Below are positions 20,699 to 29,262 of a stretch of DNA of 64,000 nt, one piece after another. Source of the DNA: Leclercia adecarboxylata (GTDB lineage: Bacteria; Pseudomonadota; Gammaproteobacteria; Enterobacterales; Enterobacteriaceae). The translations under genes were made by a program, and so were the position numbers. The number at the start of each line of letters is the position of its first letter. Position 1 is the first letter of the stretch. The DNA is taken from assembly GCF_023639785.1 (NCBI RefSeq), contig NZ_CP098325.1:3968001-4032000 (forward strand), written 5' to 3'. Under the pieces are notes generated by a model, which saw only the letters and a list, made by a program, of their open reading frames with translations, was not told the origin of the DNA and searched no databases.

Positions 20699-20728
20699 TT
20701 TACAAAGCAGCAGCAATTGCAGTAAAAT
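20699..20728 (+). promoter_or_regulatory. Sigma-70 promoter for rpsU-dnaG-rpoD
   Basis: TTTACA (20699-20704) and TAAAAT (20723-20728) are separated by 18 bases, about 70 bases before the rpsU start. The segment closely resembles the region before E. coli rpsU. Other promoters of this operon may lie further upstream near TATACT at 20651. Confidence 0.6.
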
Positions 20729-20743
20729 TCCGCACCATTTTGA

Positions 20744-21013
<270 letters not shown>

Positions 21014-21016
21014 TCT

Positions 21017-21038
21017 ATTGAGGACGCACGTCCTCAAT
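21017..21038 (+). terminator. Internal hairpin between rpsU and dnaG
   Basis: ATTGAGGAC-GCAC-GTCCTCAAT is a perfect 9-bp stem three bases after the rpsU stop, without a following T-run. In E. coli a partial terminator at this spot lowers dnaG relative to rpsU. The same attenuating role is likely here. Confidence 0.6.
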
Positions 21039-21129
21039 CGTCAGACAGAGTAGTAGTCGTAAGGCCGTGCTTCCGGAAGGAATGCGCGGCTTGTTTTCGT
21101 TTATGAGTTCCTAAAAATTTCTGGGGCCT

Positions 21130-22875
21130 ATGGCTGGACGAATCCCACGCGTATTCATCAACGATCTGCTTGCAAGAACCGACATCGTCGATCTTATCGA
21201 CGCGCGGGTAAAGCTGAAAAAGCAGGGCAAGAACTATCACGCGTGCTGTCCATTCCATAACGAAAAAACCCCCTCTTTCACCGTTAACGGTGAAAAGCAG
21301 TTCTACCACTGCTTCGGCTGTGGCGCGCACGGCAACGCCGTCGACTTTTTGATGAACTACGACAAGCTCGAGTTCGTTGAAACCGTCGAAGAGCTGGCTG
21401 CCATGCACAACCTTGAAGTGCCGTATGAAGCAGGCAGTGGGCCAAGTCAGATAGAGCGTCATCAACGTCAAACGCTGTATCAGCTGATGGATGGCCTGAA
21501 TTCGTTTTACCAACAGTCTCTTAAGCAACCTGCTGCTGAGCCTGCGCGTCAGTATCTGAACAAGCGCGGTCTGAGCGACGATGTCATTGCGCGTTTCGCT
21601 ATTGGTTACGCCCCTCCCGGCTGGGATAACGTGTTAAAGCGTTTTGGCGGCAATAGCGAAGATCGTAAATCACTCATCGACGCGGGCATGCTGGTCACCA
21701 ACGACCAGGGACGTAGCTATGACCGCTTCCGCGAACGGGTGATGTTCCCCATTCGTGACAAGCGTGGCCGGGTAATTGGTTTTGGTGGCCGCGTGCTGGG
21801 TGATGCCCTGCCGAAATACCTCAACTCCCCGGAAACGGATATTTTCCATAAAGGCCGCCAGCTGTACGGCCTGTATGAAGCCCAGCAGGATAACGCTGAA
21901 CCGCAGCGGCTGTTGGTTGTCGAAGGCTATATGGATGTGGTGGCGCTGGCGCAGTTCGACATTAACTATGCCGTCGCGTCTTTGGGGACCTCCACCACCG
22001 CCGACCATATTCAGCTGCTGTTCCGGGTGACCAACACGGTCGTCTGCTGTTATGACGGCGACCGGGCCGGACGCGAAGCCGCATGGCGGGCGCTGGAAAC
22101 GGCACTACCCTATATGACCGACGGGCGCCAGTTGCGCTTTATGTTCCTGCCCGACGGCGAAGACCCGGATACGCTGGTGCGTAAAGAGGGCAAAGCGGCA
22201 TTTGAAGCGCGGATGGAGCAGGCTCAGCCGCTCTCCACGTTTCTGTTTAACAGCCTGATGCCGCAGGTGGATTTGAGCACCCCGGATGGCCGTGCGCAGC
22301 TCAGTACGCTGGCGCTGCCGTTGATCACCCAGGTGCCCGGCGAAACGTTACGCATCTATCTGCGCCAGGAGCTGGGTAAGAAGCTCGGCATCCTGGATGA
22401 CAGCCAGCTTGAACGTTTAATGCCAAAACTGGCTGAAAGCGGAGCGGTTCGCCCTGCGCCTCAGCTAAAACGCACAACCATGCGTATACTGATAGGACTG
22501 CTGGTACAAAACCCGGAACTGGCCCCACGCGTGCCGTCTCTTGAGGGTTTGAACCACGAAAAGCTGCCCGGACTTGGCTTATTTGCAGAACTGGTCAACA
22601 CTTGTTTGTCACAGCCAGGTCTGACCACAGGGCAACTTTTAGAGCACTATCGCGGAACAAAAGCGTCCGCAACCCTTGAAAAACTGTCGATGTGGGACGA
22701 TATAGCAGATAAAGATATCGCTGAAGAGACCTTCACCGACTCGCTCAACCATATGTTTGATTCGATGCTTGAACTGCGCCAGGATGAGTTGATTGCTCGC
22801 GAGCGCACACAGGGTTTAAGCAGCGAAGAACGCCGGGAGCTCTGGATGATTAACCAGGAACTGGCGAAGAAATAG
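21130..22875 (+). CDS. dnaG: DnaG, DNA primase
   Basis: DnaG makes RNA primers for Okazaki fragments, recruited by DnaB. The 581-residue protein has the CHC2 zinc site Cys40, His43, Cys61, Cys64 (ACCPFHN and HCFGCGAHG), the RNA-polymerase basic region, a Toprim core with VVEGYMDVV (about 264-272) and the acidic CYDGDRAG (about 306-313), and a C-terminal DnaB-interaction domain (about 435-581). Length equals E. coli DnaG. It is the middle gene of the rpsU-dnaG-rpoD operon; the weak start region and preceding hairpin fit its known low expression. Confidence 0.98.
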   Translation: MAGRIPRVFINDLLARTDIVDLIDARVKLKKQGKNYHACCPFHNEKTPSFTVNGEKQFYHCFGCGAHGNAVDFLMNYDKLEFVETVEELAAMHNLEVPYEAGSGPSQIERHQRQTLYQLMDGLNSFYQQSLKQPAAEPARQYLNKRGLSDDVIARFAIGYAPPGWDNVLKRFGGNSEDRKSLIDAGMLVTNDQGRSYDRFRERVMFPIRDKRGRVIGFGGRVLGDALPKYLNSPETDIFHKGRQLYGLYEAQQDNAEPQRLLVVEGYMDVVALAQFDINYAVASLGTSTTADHIQLLFRVTNTVVCCYDGDRAGREAAWRALETALPYMTDGRQLRFMFLPDGEDPDTLVRKEGKAAFEARMEQAQPLSTFLFNSLMPQVDLSTPDGRAQLSTLALPLITQVPGETLRIYLRQELGKKLGILDDSQLERLMPKLAESGAVRPAPQLKRTTMRILIGLLVQNPELAPRVPSLEGLNHEKLPGLGLFAELVNTCLSQPGLTTGQLLEHYRGTKASATLEKLSMWDDIADKDIAEETFTDSLNHMFDSMLELRQDELIARERTQGLSSEERRELWMINQELAKK

Positions 22876-22933
22876 AAAAGAAAGCGAAAGACAAAATCAT
22901 TCGCGTTGTATTAAGGCAGCAAGTGAGCGAACG

Positions 22934-22963
22934 CCTGGGAGTGTACATAAGTACATGACCAGG
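22934..22963 (+). other. Stem-loop in the dnaG-rpoD intergenic region
   Basis: CCTGG...CCAGG encloses an inner TGTAC-ATAA-GTACA stem. The 281-base gap between dnaG and rpoD holds no gene. In E. coli the operon mRNA is cleaved in this interval, and this structure is a candidate processing or stability element. Confidence 0.4.
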
Positions 22964-23156
22964 ATGAGAGAACGCAGCTAACGCAGAGACAACGTGAAGG
23001 ATGAAGTATTTAACGGCTTAAGTGCCGAATATCGTTCGGGTAGATCCCGACAGCCGCACTGAGAGGCAGCGGCAAAAATACAAGTACGCCCTCGCTTTAA
23101 AGGTTGGCAGCCGTATCGCCGACACCAATCAAACGAATAAGTGTGGATACCGTCTT

Positions 23157-25004
23157 ATGGAGCAAAACCCGCAGTCACAGCTGAAACTTCTTGTCCAACG
23201 TGGTAAGGAGCAAGGCTATCTGACCTATGCCGAGGTCAATGACCATCTGCCGGAAGATATCGTCGACTCCGATCAGATCGAAGACATCATCCAAATGATC
23301 AACGACATGGGTATTCAGGTGATGGAAGAAGCCCCTGATGCCGATGATCTGTTACTTGCTGAAAACTCAAACAACACCGACGAAGATGCAGAAGAAGCTG
23401 CTGCACAGGTTCTGTCGAGCGTTGAGTCTGAAATCGGCCGCACCACCGACCCGGTTCGCATGTACATGCGCGAAATGGGTACCGTTGAACTGTTGACCCG
23501 CGAAGGCGAAATTGACATCGCAAAACGCATCGAAGACGGGATCAACCAGGTTCAGTGCTCCGTTGCCGAATACCCGGAAGCGATCACCTATCTGCTCGAG
23601 CAGTACGATCGTGTTGAGGCTGAAGAAGCGCGCCTGTCCGATCTGATCACCGGTTTTGTCGATCCGAACGCGGAAGAAGACATGGCTCCAACGGCGACGC
23701 ACGTCGGTTCTGAACTGTCTCAGGAAGAGATGGATGATGACGAAGACGAAGACGACGAAGATGGCGATGACGACAGCAGCGATGACGACAACAGCATCGA
23801 CCCTGAACTGGCACGTGAGAAGTTTGCCGAGCTGCGTACCCAGTACGAAGTGACGCGCGACACCATCAAAGCCAAAGGTCGCAGCCATGCCGCCGCTCAG
23901 GAAGAGATCCTGAAGCTGTCTGAAGTGTTCAAACAGTTCCGCCTGGTGCCAAAACAGTTCGACTACCTGGTTAACAGCATGCGCGTAATGATGGATCGCG
24001 TACGTACCCAGGAACGCATCATCATGAAAGTGTGCGTTGAACAGTGCAAAATGCCGAAGAAGAACTTCATCACCCTGTTCACCGGCAACGAAACCAGCGA
24101 AACCTGGTTCAACGCGGCTATCGCGATGAACAAGCCGTGGTCTGAAAAACTGCGCGACGTGGCTGACGACGTACATCGTGGCCTGCAGAAACTGCAGCAG
24201 ATTGAAGAAGAGACCGGCCTGACCATCGAGCAGGTGAAAGACATCAACCGTCGTATGTCCATCGGTGAAGCGAAAGCCCGCCGTGCGAAGAAAGAGATGG
24301 TTGAAGCGAACTTGCGTCTGGTTATCTCCATCGCCAAGAAATACACCAACCGCGGTCTGCAGTTCCTGGATCTGATTCAGGAAGGTAACATCGGTCTGAT
24401 GAAAGCGGTTGATAAGTTCGAATACCGTCGTGGTTACAAGTTCTCCACCTACGCAACCTGGTGGATCCGTCAGGCGATTACCCGCTCTATCGCGGATCAG
24501 GCGCGCACCATCCGTATTCCGGTGCATATGATTGAGACCATCAACAAGCTCAACCGTATTTCCCGCCAGATGCTGCAGGAGATGGGCCGCGAGCCGACGC
24601 CGGAAGAGCTGGCCGAGCGCATGCTGATGCCGGAAGACAAGATCCGTAAGGTGCTGAAAATCGCCAAAGAGCCAATCTCCATGGAAACGCCAATCGGCGA
24701 CGATGAAGATTCGCATCTGGGTGATTTCATCGAGGATACCACCCTCGAGCTGCCGCTGGACTCTGCCACCACCGAGAGCCTGCGTGCCGCCACCCACGAC
24801 GTTCTGGCTGGCCTGACCGCCCGCGAAGCGAAAGTCCTGCGTATGCGTTTCGGTATCGATATGAACACCGACCACACGCTGGAAGAAGTGGGTAAACAGT
24901 TCGACGTTACCCGCGAACGTATCCGTCAGATCGAAGCGAAGGCGCTGCGCAAACTGCGCCACCCAAGCCGCTCTGAAGTGCTGCGTAGCTTCCTGGACGA
25001 CTAA
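23157..25004 (+). CDS. rpoD: RpoD, primary RNA polymerase sigma factor (sigma-70)
   Basis: RpoD directs RNA polymerase to housekeeping promoters. The 615-residue protein starts [20 protein letters not shown] with region 1.1. It has an acidic Asp/Glu-rich stretch in the non-conserved region (about 188-212), region 2 with [20 protein letters not shown] and the -10 recognition helix [13 protein letters not shown] (about 435-450), region 3, and region 4 with the -35 reader [20 protein letters not shown] near the end. The frame is open 45 codons upstream, but ATG 23157 gives the E. coli N-terminus. It is followed by a strong terminator. Confidence 0.98.
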   Translation: MEQNPQSQLKLLVQRGKEQGYLTYAEVNDHLPEDIVDSDQIEDIIQMINDMGIQVMEEAPDADDLLLAENSNNTDEDAEEAAAQVLSSVESEIGRTTDPVRMYMREMGTVELLTREGEIDIAKRIEDGINQVQCSVAEYPEAITYLLEQYDRVEAEEARLSDLITGFVDPNAEEDMAPTATHVGSELSQEEMDDDEDEDDEDGDDDSSDDDNSIDPELAREKFAELRTQYEVTRDTIKAKGRSHAAAQEEILKLSEVFKQFRLVPKQFDYLVNSMRVMMDRVRTQERIIMKVCVEQCKMPKKNFITLFTGNETSETWFNAAIAMNKPWSEKLRDVADDVHRGLQKLQQIEEETGLTIEQVKDINRRMSIGEAKARRAKKEMVEANLRLVISIAKKYTNRGLQFLDLIQEGNIGLMKAVDKFEYRRGYKFSTYATWWIRQAITRSIADQARTIRIPVHMIETINKLNRISRQMLQEMGREPTPEELAERMLMPEDKIRKVLKIAKEPISMETPIGDDEDSHLGDFIEDTTLELPLDSATTESLRAATHDVLAGLTAREAKVLRMRFGIDMNTDHTLEEVGKQFDVTRERIRQIEAKALRKLRHPSRSEVLRSFLDD

Positions 25005-25017
25005 CGGTCCTGATGTT

Positions 25018-25049
25018 AAAAAAAGCTCCCAATCGGGAGCTTTTTTTTT
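25018..25049 (+). terminator. Rho-independent terminator after rpoD
   Basis: AGCTCCC-AATC-GGGAGCT stem followed by nine T on the plus strand, 14 bases after the rpoD stop. The A-run on the other side could also let it work for leftward transcripts. Confidence 0.92.
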
Positions 25050-25056
25050 GTTTATT

Positions 25057-25092
25057 CCCTCTCCCTGTGGGAGAGGGCCAGGGTGAGGGCAT
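25057..25092. repeat. Short dispersed intergenic palindrome
   Basis: CCCTCTCCC-TG-TGGGAGAGGG followed by CCAGGGTGAGGGC is a GC-rich palindrome of the kind found many times between genes of enterics. It lies between the rpoD terminator and the end of mug. Confidence 0.55.
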
Positions 25093-25108
25093 CAGGCCGC
25101 AGAGGCCC

Positions 25109-25615
25109 CTAAAGCCCCCGCACTACCAGCGCCTCGTCCAGCTCCCGGTACGCCTCCACCAGTTTCTCCAGCGTCGCCCGGTTCAGCCCGCTTGGATTGG
25201 GCAGCACCCAAACCTGCGTGGCGCCTATCATGATGTTCTGCTTCCCCCACTGCACCCCACGCTGGCTGAATGCCTGCTCGTAGGCCTGCTTGCCGAGGAT
25301 CGCCAGCGCCGCGGGCTGATAGTCCTCAATCTTCTTGATTAACTCCCGCCCGCCGCTGCGCAGCTCATGCAGGTTGACCTCGCTTGCCTGCACCGTGGGC
25401 CGCTCCACCAGCATGGTAATGCCGCAGCGGGTATCCAGCAGCTGCTGCTCCTCTTCCGGCTTGAGTAATTTATCGGTAAACCCGGCCTGGTAAATCACCT
25501 TCCAGAAGCGATTACCAGGATGCGCAAAGTGAAAACCGGTATGGGCAGAAGACTTGCCCGGATTGATGCCGCAGAACACAACCCGCAGGCCTGGCGCAAG
25601 GATATCGCTGATCAT
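25109..25615 (-). CDS. mug: Mug, G/U mismatch-specific DNA glycosylase
   Basis: Mug removes uracil or 3,N4-ethenocytosine opposite guanine. The 168-residue protein has the uracil-DNA-glycosylase superfamily motif GINPGKSSA (about 16-24, with the active-site Asn) and the C-terminal intercalation motif NPSGLNRA (about 140-147). It differs from E. coli Mug (GINPGLSSAGTGF) in [10 protein letters not shown], near the base pocket; this is within expected variation. It converges on rpoD and ends 60 bases from its terminator. Confidence 0.96.
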   Translation of the reverse strand: MISDILAPGLRVVFCGINPGKSSAHTGFHFAHPGNRFWKVIYQAGFTDKLLKPEEEQQLLDTRCGITMLVERPTVQASEVNLHELRSGGRELIKKIEDYQPAALAILGKQAYEQAFSQRGVQWGKQNIMIGATQVWVLPNPSGLNRATLEKLVEAYRELDEALVVRGL

Positions 25616-25701
25616 TTTTACTCCCTATGAATGGATCACCCTGAAAGTATAAAAGATTGAAAATGCGTTGTTTATAAAAACAGCAGGCAGGTGCGTATGG
25701 C

Positions 25702-25730
25702 TGGATTGCCGCGAGGAGTTACTTTATAAT
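25702..25730 (+). promoter_or_regulatory. Putative promoter of the tRNA-Ile2 gene
   Basis: A consensus -10 box TATAAT (25725-25730) lies 10 bases before the tRNA, followed by a GC-rich discriminator typical of stable RNA promoters. The -35 (around 25702-25707) is poor, so only the -10 is convincing. Confidence 0.5.
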
Positions 25731-25740
25731 CCTCCGCCAC

Positions 25741-25816
25741 GGCCCCTTAGCTCAGTGGTTAGAGCAGGCGACTCATAATCGCTTGGTCGCTGGTTCAAGT
25801 CCAGCAGGGGCCACCA
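25741..25816 (+). tRNA. ileX: tRNA-Ile2 (CAU anticodon, lysidine-modified; ileX)
   Basis: A 76-base tRNA with CCA encoded: acceptor GGCCCCT pairs with AGGGGCC, the D arm is GCTCAGTGGTTAGAGC, the anticodon loop is CTCATAA with anticodon CAT, and the T loop is GGTTCAAGTCC. A CAT anticodon here could be read as Met, but the sequence and the position downstream of mug equal E. coli ileX, whose C34 is converted to lysidine to read AUA. TilS would be the modifying enzyme. Confidence 0.95.
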
Positions 25817-25822
25817 AATATC

Positions 25823-25857
25823 AGGACTTAGACAGGAAACTGGCTAAGTCCTTTTTG
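25823..25857 (+). terminator. Terminator after tRNA-Ile2
   Basis: AGGACTTAG ... CTAAGTCCT forms a 9-bp perfect stem with a 12-base loop, followed by TTTTTG. It sits 6 bases after the tRNA CCA end. Confidence 0.85.
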
Positions 25858-26129
25858 TTTAGATTCCATTCGTGACATGCTCTGTTCCATCCTGTCATCA
25901 GCAAACCAGAAATGTTCGTTTCTCTCGCATCCCCATCTTGTTCACTGGTTTATAAATCGCTTCTCGCACCGCTGCAAAACAGAATAAACATATACAATAA
26001 TCAAATTTCTTGGGCTTAATTATTACAGAAGCCTATCAAGGTAACTTCTGAGATATAAAAAATTACATTTTGTAAAATCATGTCATCGTATTGTCTGTTT
26101 AATTTCTCATCTAAATGGAGTTAACCAGA
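25858..26129. other. AT-rich gene-free stretch before the Hcp gene
   Basis: About 270 bases with no plausible coding frame and a sharply AT-rich second half (25980-26110). It should contain the promoter of the Hcp-effector unit. I found no integrase, direct repeat of the tRNA 3' end, or other attachment mark in it. Confidence 0.45.
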
Positions 26130-26621
26130 ATGGCTATACCAGCGTACTTATTTTTAAAGGATGATGGCGGTGCGTTAATCAAAGGCTCGTCTGACGTAAG
26201 AGATCGCGAAGGTAGTGTAGAGGTAATTGGTTTCAGTCACCGCTTATATACTCCAACCGATAATAATACGGGAAGGATTACAGGCAATCGAATCCATGGT
26301 TCTTTTATCATCGAAAAGGAGTTTGATAGCTCATCAACGTACCTGTATAAAGCAGTCGCTACCGGACAAACGTTAAAATCCGCAGAGTTAAAATGGTACA
26401 AAATCAACGATGGCGGGCAGGAAGTTGAGTACTTCAATATGCTGCTGGAGAACGTCAGAGTCGTATCCGTCGCACCAATAATGCATGACTGCAAAGATCC
26501 CGCCACTCTCCACCAAAACCATCTTGAGCAAGTCGAATTCCGTTATGAAAAAATCACCTGGAAACATTGTGATGGGAATCTAATTTTTTCAGATTCATGG
26601 AACGAACGTAAGACGGCATAA
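26130..26621 (+). CDS. Hcp-family type VI secretion tube protein (orphan)
   Basis: Hcp proteins form hexameric rings that stack into the type VI secretion tube and can carry effectors. The 163-residue protein begins MAIPAYLFLKDDGG and has the Hcp pattern IKGSSDVRDREGSVEVIGF, followed by GRITGNRIHGSFIIEKEFDSS, then YFNMLLENVRVVSV and LEQVEFRYEKITWKH. ATG 26130 is preceded by GGAG. No other T6SS structural genes are in the window, so it is an orphan hcp feeding a system encoded elsewhere. The gene after it is a toxin candidate, so this Hcp probably serves as its carrier. Codon use is more AT-rich than the core genes. Confidence 0.9.
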   Translation: MAIPAYLFLKDDGGALIKGSSDVRDREGSVEVIGFSHRLYTPTDNNTGRITGNRIHGSFIIEKEFDSSSTYLYKAVATGQTLKSAELKWYKINDGGQEVEYFNMLLENVRVVSVAPIMHDCKDPATLHQNHLEQVEFRYEKITWKHCDGNLIFSDSWNERKTA

Positions 26622-26630
26622 GGATATGTA

Positions 26631-27026
26631 ATGGCTATTATTCCAATCATGCCTCCCAGCGGTTTTTCACTGCTGCGTAAAAACATAATGGAAGCTAAAG
26701 CACTGGGAATGTGCAAAGGAATGGCAACCCCAACCACGTATTACTGGTTTTATAATAAAGTCAGAAATGGTGGTCCATGGGATTACAAAAAGAAAAACAG
26801 GCTATGGGCAGATTTTGGGAATTTTAATTACGGTGCTACGGGTTATGTAAGCGGGATACCACCTGCGATTTTGTTGAGAGGAGCTGGTTTCGCGCAATCA
26901 AGGGCAGGTACATCTAATGTAGAAAAATGGGGCCACTGGTGGGAAATACCTCCGTATGGAGACGATCCAGAAGACCAAAAATGGATTAAGCAAGGTATTG
27001 ATTATGCGATACAGCACGGTTATTAA
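26631..27026 (+). CDS. Type VI effector with a bacterial toxin 44-like domain
   Basis: This 131-residue protein matches, as I recall it, the polymorphic toxin 44 (Ntox44) pattern: FYNKVRNGGPWDYK (about 41-54), FGNFNYGATGYVSGIP (about 63-78), LLRGAGFAQS (about 82-91) and PYGDDPEDQKWIKQGIDYA (about 108-126). Its mode of action is not established from sequence; conserved His, Trp and Asp suggest an enzymatic toxin. It begins 9 bases after hcp and its end overlaps the next gene by 23 bases, the layout of a cargo effector followed by its immunity gene. There is no signal sequence, in keeping with delivery on Hcp. Confidence 0.78.
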   Translation: MAIIPIMPPSGFSLLRKNIMEAKALGMCKGMATPTTYYWFYNKVRNGGPWDYKKKNRLWADFGNFNYGATGYVSGIPPAILLRGAGFAQSRAGTSNVEKWGHWWEIPPYGDDPEDQKWIKQGIDYAIQHGY

Positions 27027-27435
27027 AGCCCTACACCGTACCCTGACTCTTGTTCTGCTTCTGCTGGTGATCTGTTTTGTGATTTACCAGTACAGCCTCA
27101 GCGAGCCTTATAACGATCGCTTGTACGCATCAAAACAGCTGAATGAAAACACCTGGCTGTATATCACACAGTATCAGGGAGGAAACGCGACCGTGTCTGA
27201 CGTCTTCCGTTACTATTTATCGGGCGAATACTCAGAAGCCCCCCTTAGAGACGTGGGTGACATGAAGCCCTTTTTGACGGCGGATACGGGTACAGCCACC
27301 GTTACTAAAATTGGACGGCTGGTAACGGTTCGCGTGAAAGGTAAAATCTATAACTTCACCAATTCGGTGATGTATTCATCAAAAGGTACTGCTGTCTTTC
27401 CGGTCATCGAACTGTATGCCAGCGGTACGGACTAA
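27004..27435 (+). CDS. Putative immunity protein of the toxin-44 effector (membrane-anchored)
   Basis: The 143-residue protein starts inside the end of the toxin gene (ATG 27004, with AAGG about 9 bases upstream). It has one N-terminal membrane helix (about 13-34, LTLVLLLLVICFVIYQYSL) and a periplasmic beta-rich domain of about 105 residues. I do not recognise a named family. Overlap with the effector and the periplasm-facing topology make it the likely immunity protein, which would imply that the toxin acts in the periplasm or enters the cell through it. Confidence 0.7.
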   Translation: MRYSTVIKALHRTLTLVLLLLVICFVIYQYSLSEPYNDRLYASKQLNENTWLYITQYQGGNATVSDVFRYYLSGEYSEAPLRDVGDMKPFLTADTGTATVTKIGRLVTVRVKGKIYNFTNSVMYSSKGTAVFPVIELYASGTD

Positions 27436-27480
27436 CTCAATCCAGGCTGGCGTTTACCGCCAGCCTCCCTCTCTCTACAC

Positions 27481-27933
27481 TCAGTGCGTTCGGTACGGCT
27501 CCCTCACATAATCCCGCAAGATATACACCAGATCGTGCAGCAGCCCGGTCAGGTCCTGCGCCACTTCACCCGGCAGCGTATTTCCCAATAGCGCCCGGTT
27601 CAGCGACTGGAGATACTCCACTACCAGGTACGTTTCCTGCCAGCAGTGCGGCATGGCGGAATCCGGCAATTCATCAACGGTAAGCTGGGCGATCAGGTGC
27701 GGCGGTAAATCTTCATCACACAGTTGCGCCAGTCGAGTGAGCACGTGCGACAGCCGTCCGCATAATGCCAGACGCGCGGCAATTTCTTTAGTTTCAAGCA
27801 GAACCGTCACTAGGGCCGCGCAACGATCCGTGACCTCAAACAGGTCAGCAGAGAGAGGCAGGGGCGAGTTGAGCAAGTGGCGGATAACGCTTTCGTCAGA
27901 TTCGGGGTAAGACAGGGTTGGGATCGTAGCCAT
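27481..27933 (-). CDS. Uncharacterised helical protein
   Basis: I do not recognise this 150-residue protein. It begins MATIPTLSYPESDESVIRHL and is mostly alpha-helical, rich in Leu, with patches such as FEVTDRCAALVTVLLETKEI and LTGLLHDLVYILRDYV. It has no signal peptide or membrane segment. The start at 27933 is set by a strong GGAGG 7 bases upstream, in preference to an upstream in-frame start at 27966. It converges on the effector unit and is preceded by a structured intergenic region (27967-28163), an arrangement that recalls mobile-element accessory genes, but no integrase or replication gene is present. Confidence 0.6.
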   Translation of the reverse strand: MATIPTLSYPESDESVIRHLLNSPLPLSADLFEVTDRCAALVTVLLETKEIAARLALCGRLSHVLTRLAQLCDEDLPPHLIAQLTVDELPDSAMPHCWQETYLVVEYLQSLNRALLGNTLPGEVAQDLTGLLHDLVYILRDYVREPYRTH

Positions 27934-27966
27934 AAGGCATCCTCCGTTGAGTTTAATGAGCCACAA

Positions 27967-28163
27967 CCTGAGTTCCTAAGCTCAGGAGAGTGGCAGCGCT
28001 GACAGGGTTAGGAACCGGAACTCAACGGCAACCGGCCAGCCTTTCGGCTGCCCTGCCAGCGCCACCGATGATTTTACAGCGGTGTGCGCTGGCCCGATAC
28101 AGAAACCTGTACCGCAGTTGAGTTGTTCGGGTTCCTACGCCCGGTTGCAGGTTTTACCGCAAC
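27967..28163. other. Gene-free region rich in inverted repeats
   Basis: Between the uncharacterised gene and the cellulose operon terminator lie several palindromes: CCTGAG...CTCAGG at 27967-27985; an imperfect pair GTTAGGAACCGGAACTCAAC (28007-28026) and GTTGAGTTGTTCGGGTTCCT (from 28117); and GTTGC...GCAAC at 28144-28163. No open frame here looks coding. It could be a structured RNA or a regulatory region. Confidence 0.4.
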
Positions 28164-28195
28164 GAGGAGACTTTACGCCCTGCTCTCTCCCACAC

Positions 28196-28242
28196 AAAAC
28201 AAAAAGCGCCACCGCAGGTCATTCTTGCGAGGCGCTTTCCAG
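28196..28242 (-). terminator. Terminator of the bcs operon
   Basis: On the minus strand AAAGCGCC ... GGCGCTTT forms a stem with additional internal pairing, followed by TTGTTTTG. It lies 20 bases after the bcsZ stop. Confidence 0.8.
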
Positions 28243-28263
28243 AATCCTACCCAAGGGGAAAAC

Positions 28264-29253
28264 TTATCTTGCCAGCGACACCAGCATCTTCAGGCTTGCG
28301 GAGTAGTAATCCTCCTGAGCCGTGATCTGCGGCTCGCCCGGCGGGAGTTGTCCCATCGCCAGGTCACGCACCGCCAGCAAGCCGCCGGCCATCATATAAG
28401 GCGCCGGATCGCCGGTGGTGACATTCACCCACGCCGGTGTCTGGGTCCGGGCAAAACGTCCCCAGTAAGCGGTATACGGCGCCATCAGCGGGCTGGTGGG
28501 CTGATACCATTTGATGTACAGCGGCACGCGGATGGCGTCGTAGCTGAAACGCGCAGGCCACTCTTTGGCCGGGGTTACGCGCCCGTCGGCGTACAGTGAG
28601 ACCCAGTCCGCCGGGAGCTGGGTGTTACCGAAGCGCATTTTCACCAGCAGCTTCTGTCCGTCGTTAATCAGGTCACGCCACACCGTCAGATGGCTGCGCT
28701 TCGCGAAATCCTCCCAGGCCGGGAAGATAAAGTACGACGGGTTCAGATTCACGTGGCTGTTGAGGTTAAAGCCTTTCGCACCGGGCAGCATCACGCGATA
28801 ACCGGCAAAGCTGATGACGTTGCGGGCCACCAGCTCTTTGGTAATCGCGTCCGACGCGTTCAGATAGCTGCTGTCGTTCCACTGGGTGCCCGCCTTTAAC
28901 AGCGCCCAGGCGATAAAAGTATCGCCGTCGGTGGCATTGTTTTTATCCATAACCGGATCGGCCGCCACCGGGTTAAAGCGCCAGTAGAACAGCCCCGTCT
29001 GCGGGTTTTGCAGGTTCTTTTTCGTCCAGGCCCAGATTTTGTCAAAACCGGCGCGATCGTTGTTGCGCACCGCCATCATCATGGCGAAGCCCTGCCCCTC
29101 GGTGTGGCTCACGCTGTTGTTGCCGGTATCAATGATGCGACCGTCCGGCATCAAAAAACGCGCCTTATAACTGTCCCATGCACTTCCAGCGAAAACCTGA
29201 TGGCTTATTATCAGCCCCAGCGCCAGAACCACGATTTTAGCTCGCTGCCACAT
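28264..29253 (-). CDS. bcsZ: BcsZ, periplasmic endo-1,4-beta-glucanase (GH8)
   Basis: BcsZ is a periplasmic cellulase needed for orderly cellulose export. The 329-residue protein has a signal peptide (about 1-22, ending VFA) and the glycoside hydrolase family 8 features: general acid Glu52 in SHTEGQGFAMM, NNATDGDTFIAWALL, and FSYDAIRVPLYIKW (about 235-250) with the putative base Asp. It is the last gene of the leftward bcsOQABCDZ operon, 9 bases after bcsD, with AAGGA before its ATG, and is followed by a clear terminator. Confidence 0.95.
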   Translation of the reverse strand: MWQRAKIVVLALGLIISHQVFAGSAWDSYKARFLMPDGRIIDTGNNSVSHTEGQGFAMMMAVRNNDRAGFDKIWAWTKKNLQNPQTGLFYWRFNPVAADPVMDKNNATDGDTFIAWALLKAGTQWNDSSYLNASDAITKELVARNVISFAGYRVMLPGAKGFNLNSHVNLNPSYFIFPAWEDFAKRSHLTVWRDLINDGQKLLVKMRFGNTQLPADWVSLYADGRVTPAKEWPARFSYDAIRVPLYIKWYQPTSPLMAPYTAYWGRFARTQTPAWVNVTTGDPAPYMMAGGLLAVRDLAMGQLPPGEPQITAQEDYYSASLKMLVSLAR

Positions 29254-29262
29254 GGCCGATCC

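Noticed and set aside
25741..25816. tRNA-Met, from the CAT anticodon
   Set aside because: The acceptor and D-arm sequence and position equal E. coli ileX; CAU here is expected to be lysidine-modified and to read AUA.
25741..26130. Integrative element using tRNA-Ile2 as attachment site
   Set aside because: I could not find an integrase, a direct repeat of the tRNA 3' end within the following region, or mobility genes. Adjacency alone is not enough.
26130..27435. Complete type VI secretion locus
   Set aside because: Only hcp, an effector and a putative immunity gene are present; no tss sheath, baseplate, membrane-complex or ClpV genes lie in the window.
28082..28599. Plus-strand frames of 74 and 171 codons across the end of bcsZ
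   Set aside because: They run antisense into the well-supported bcsZ coding region and through its terminator; no ribosome site or protein-like pattern.
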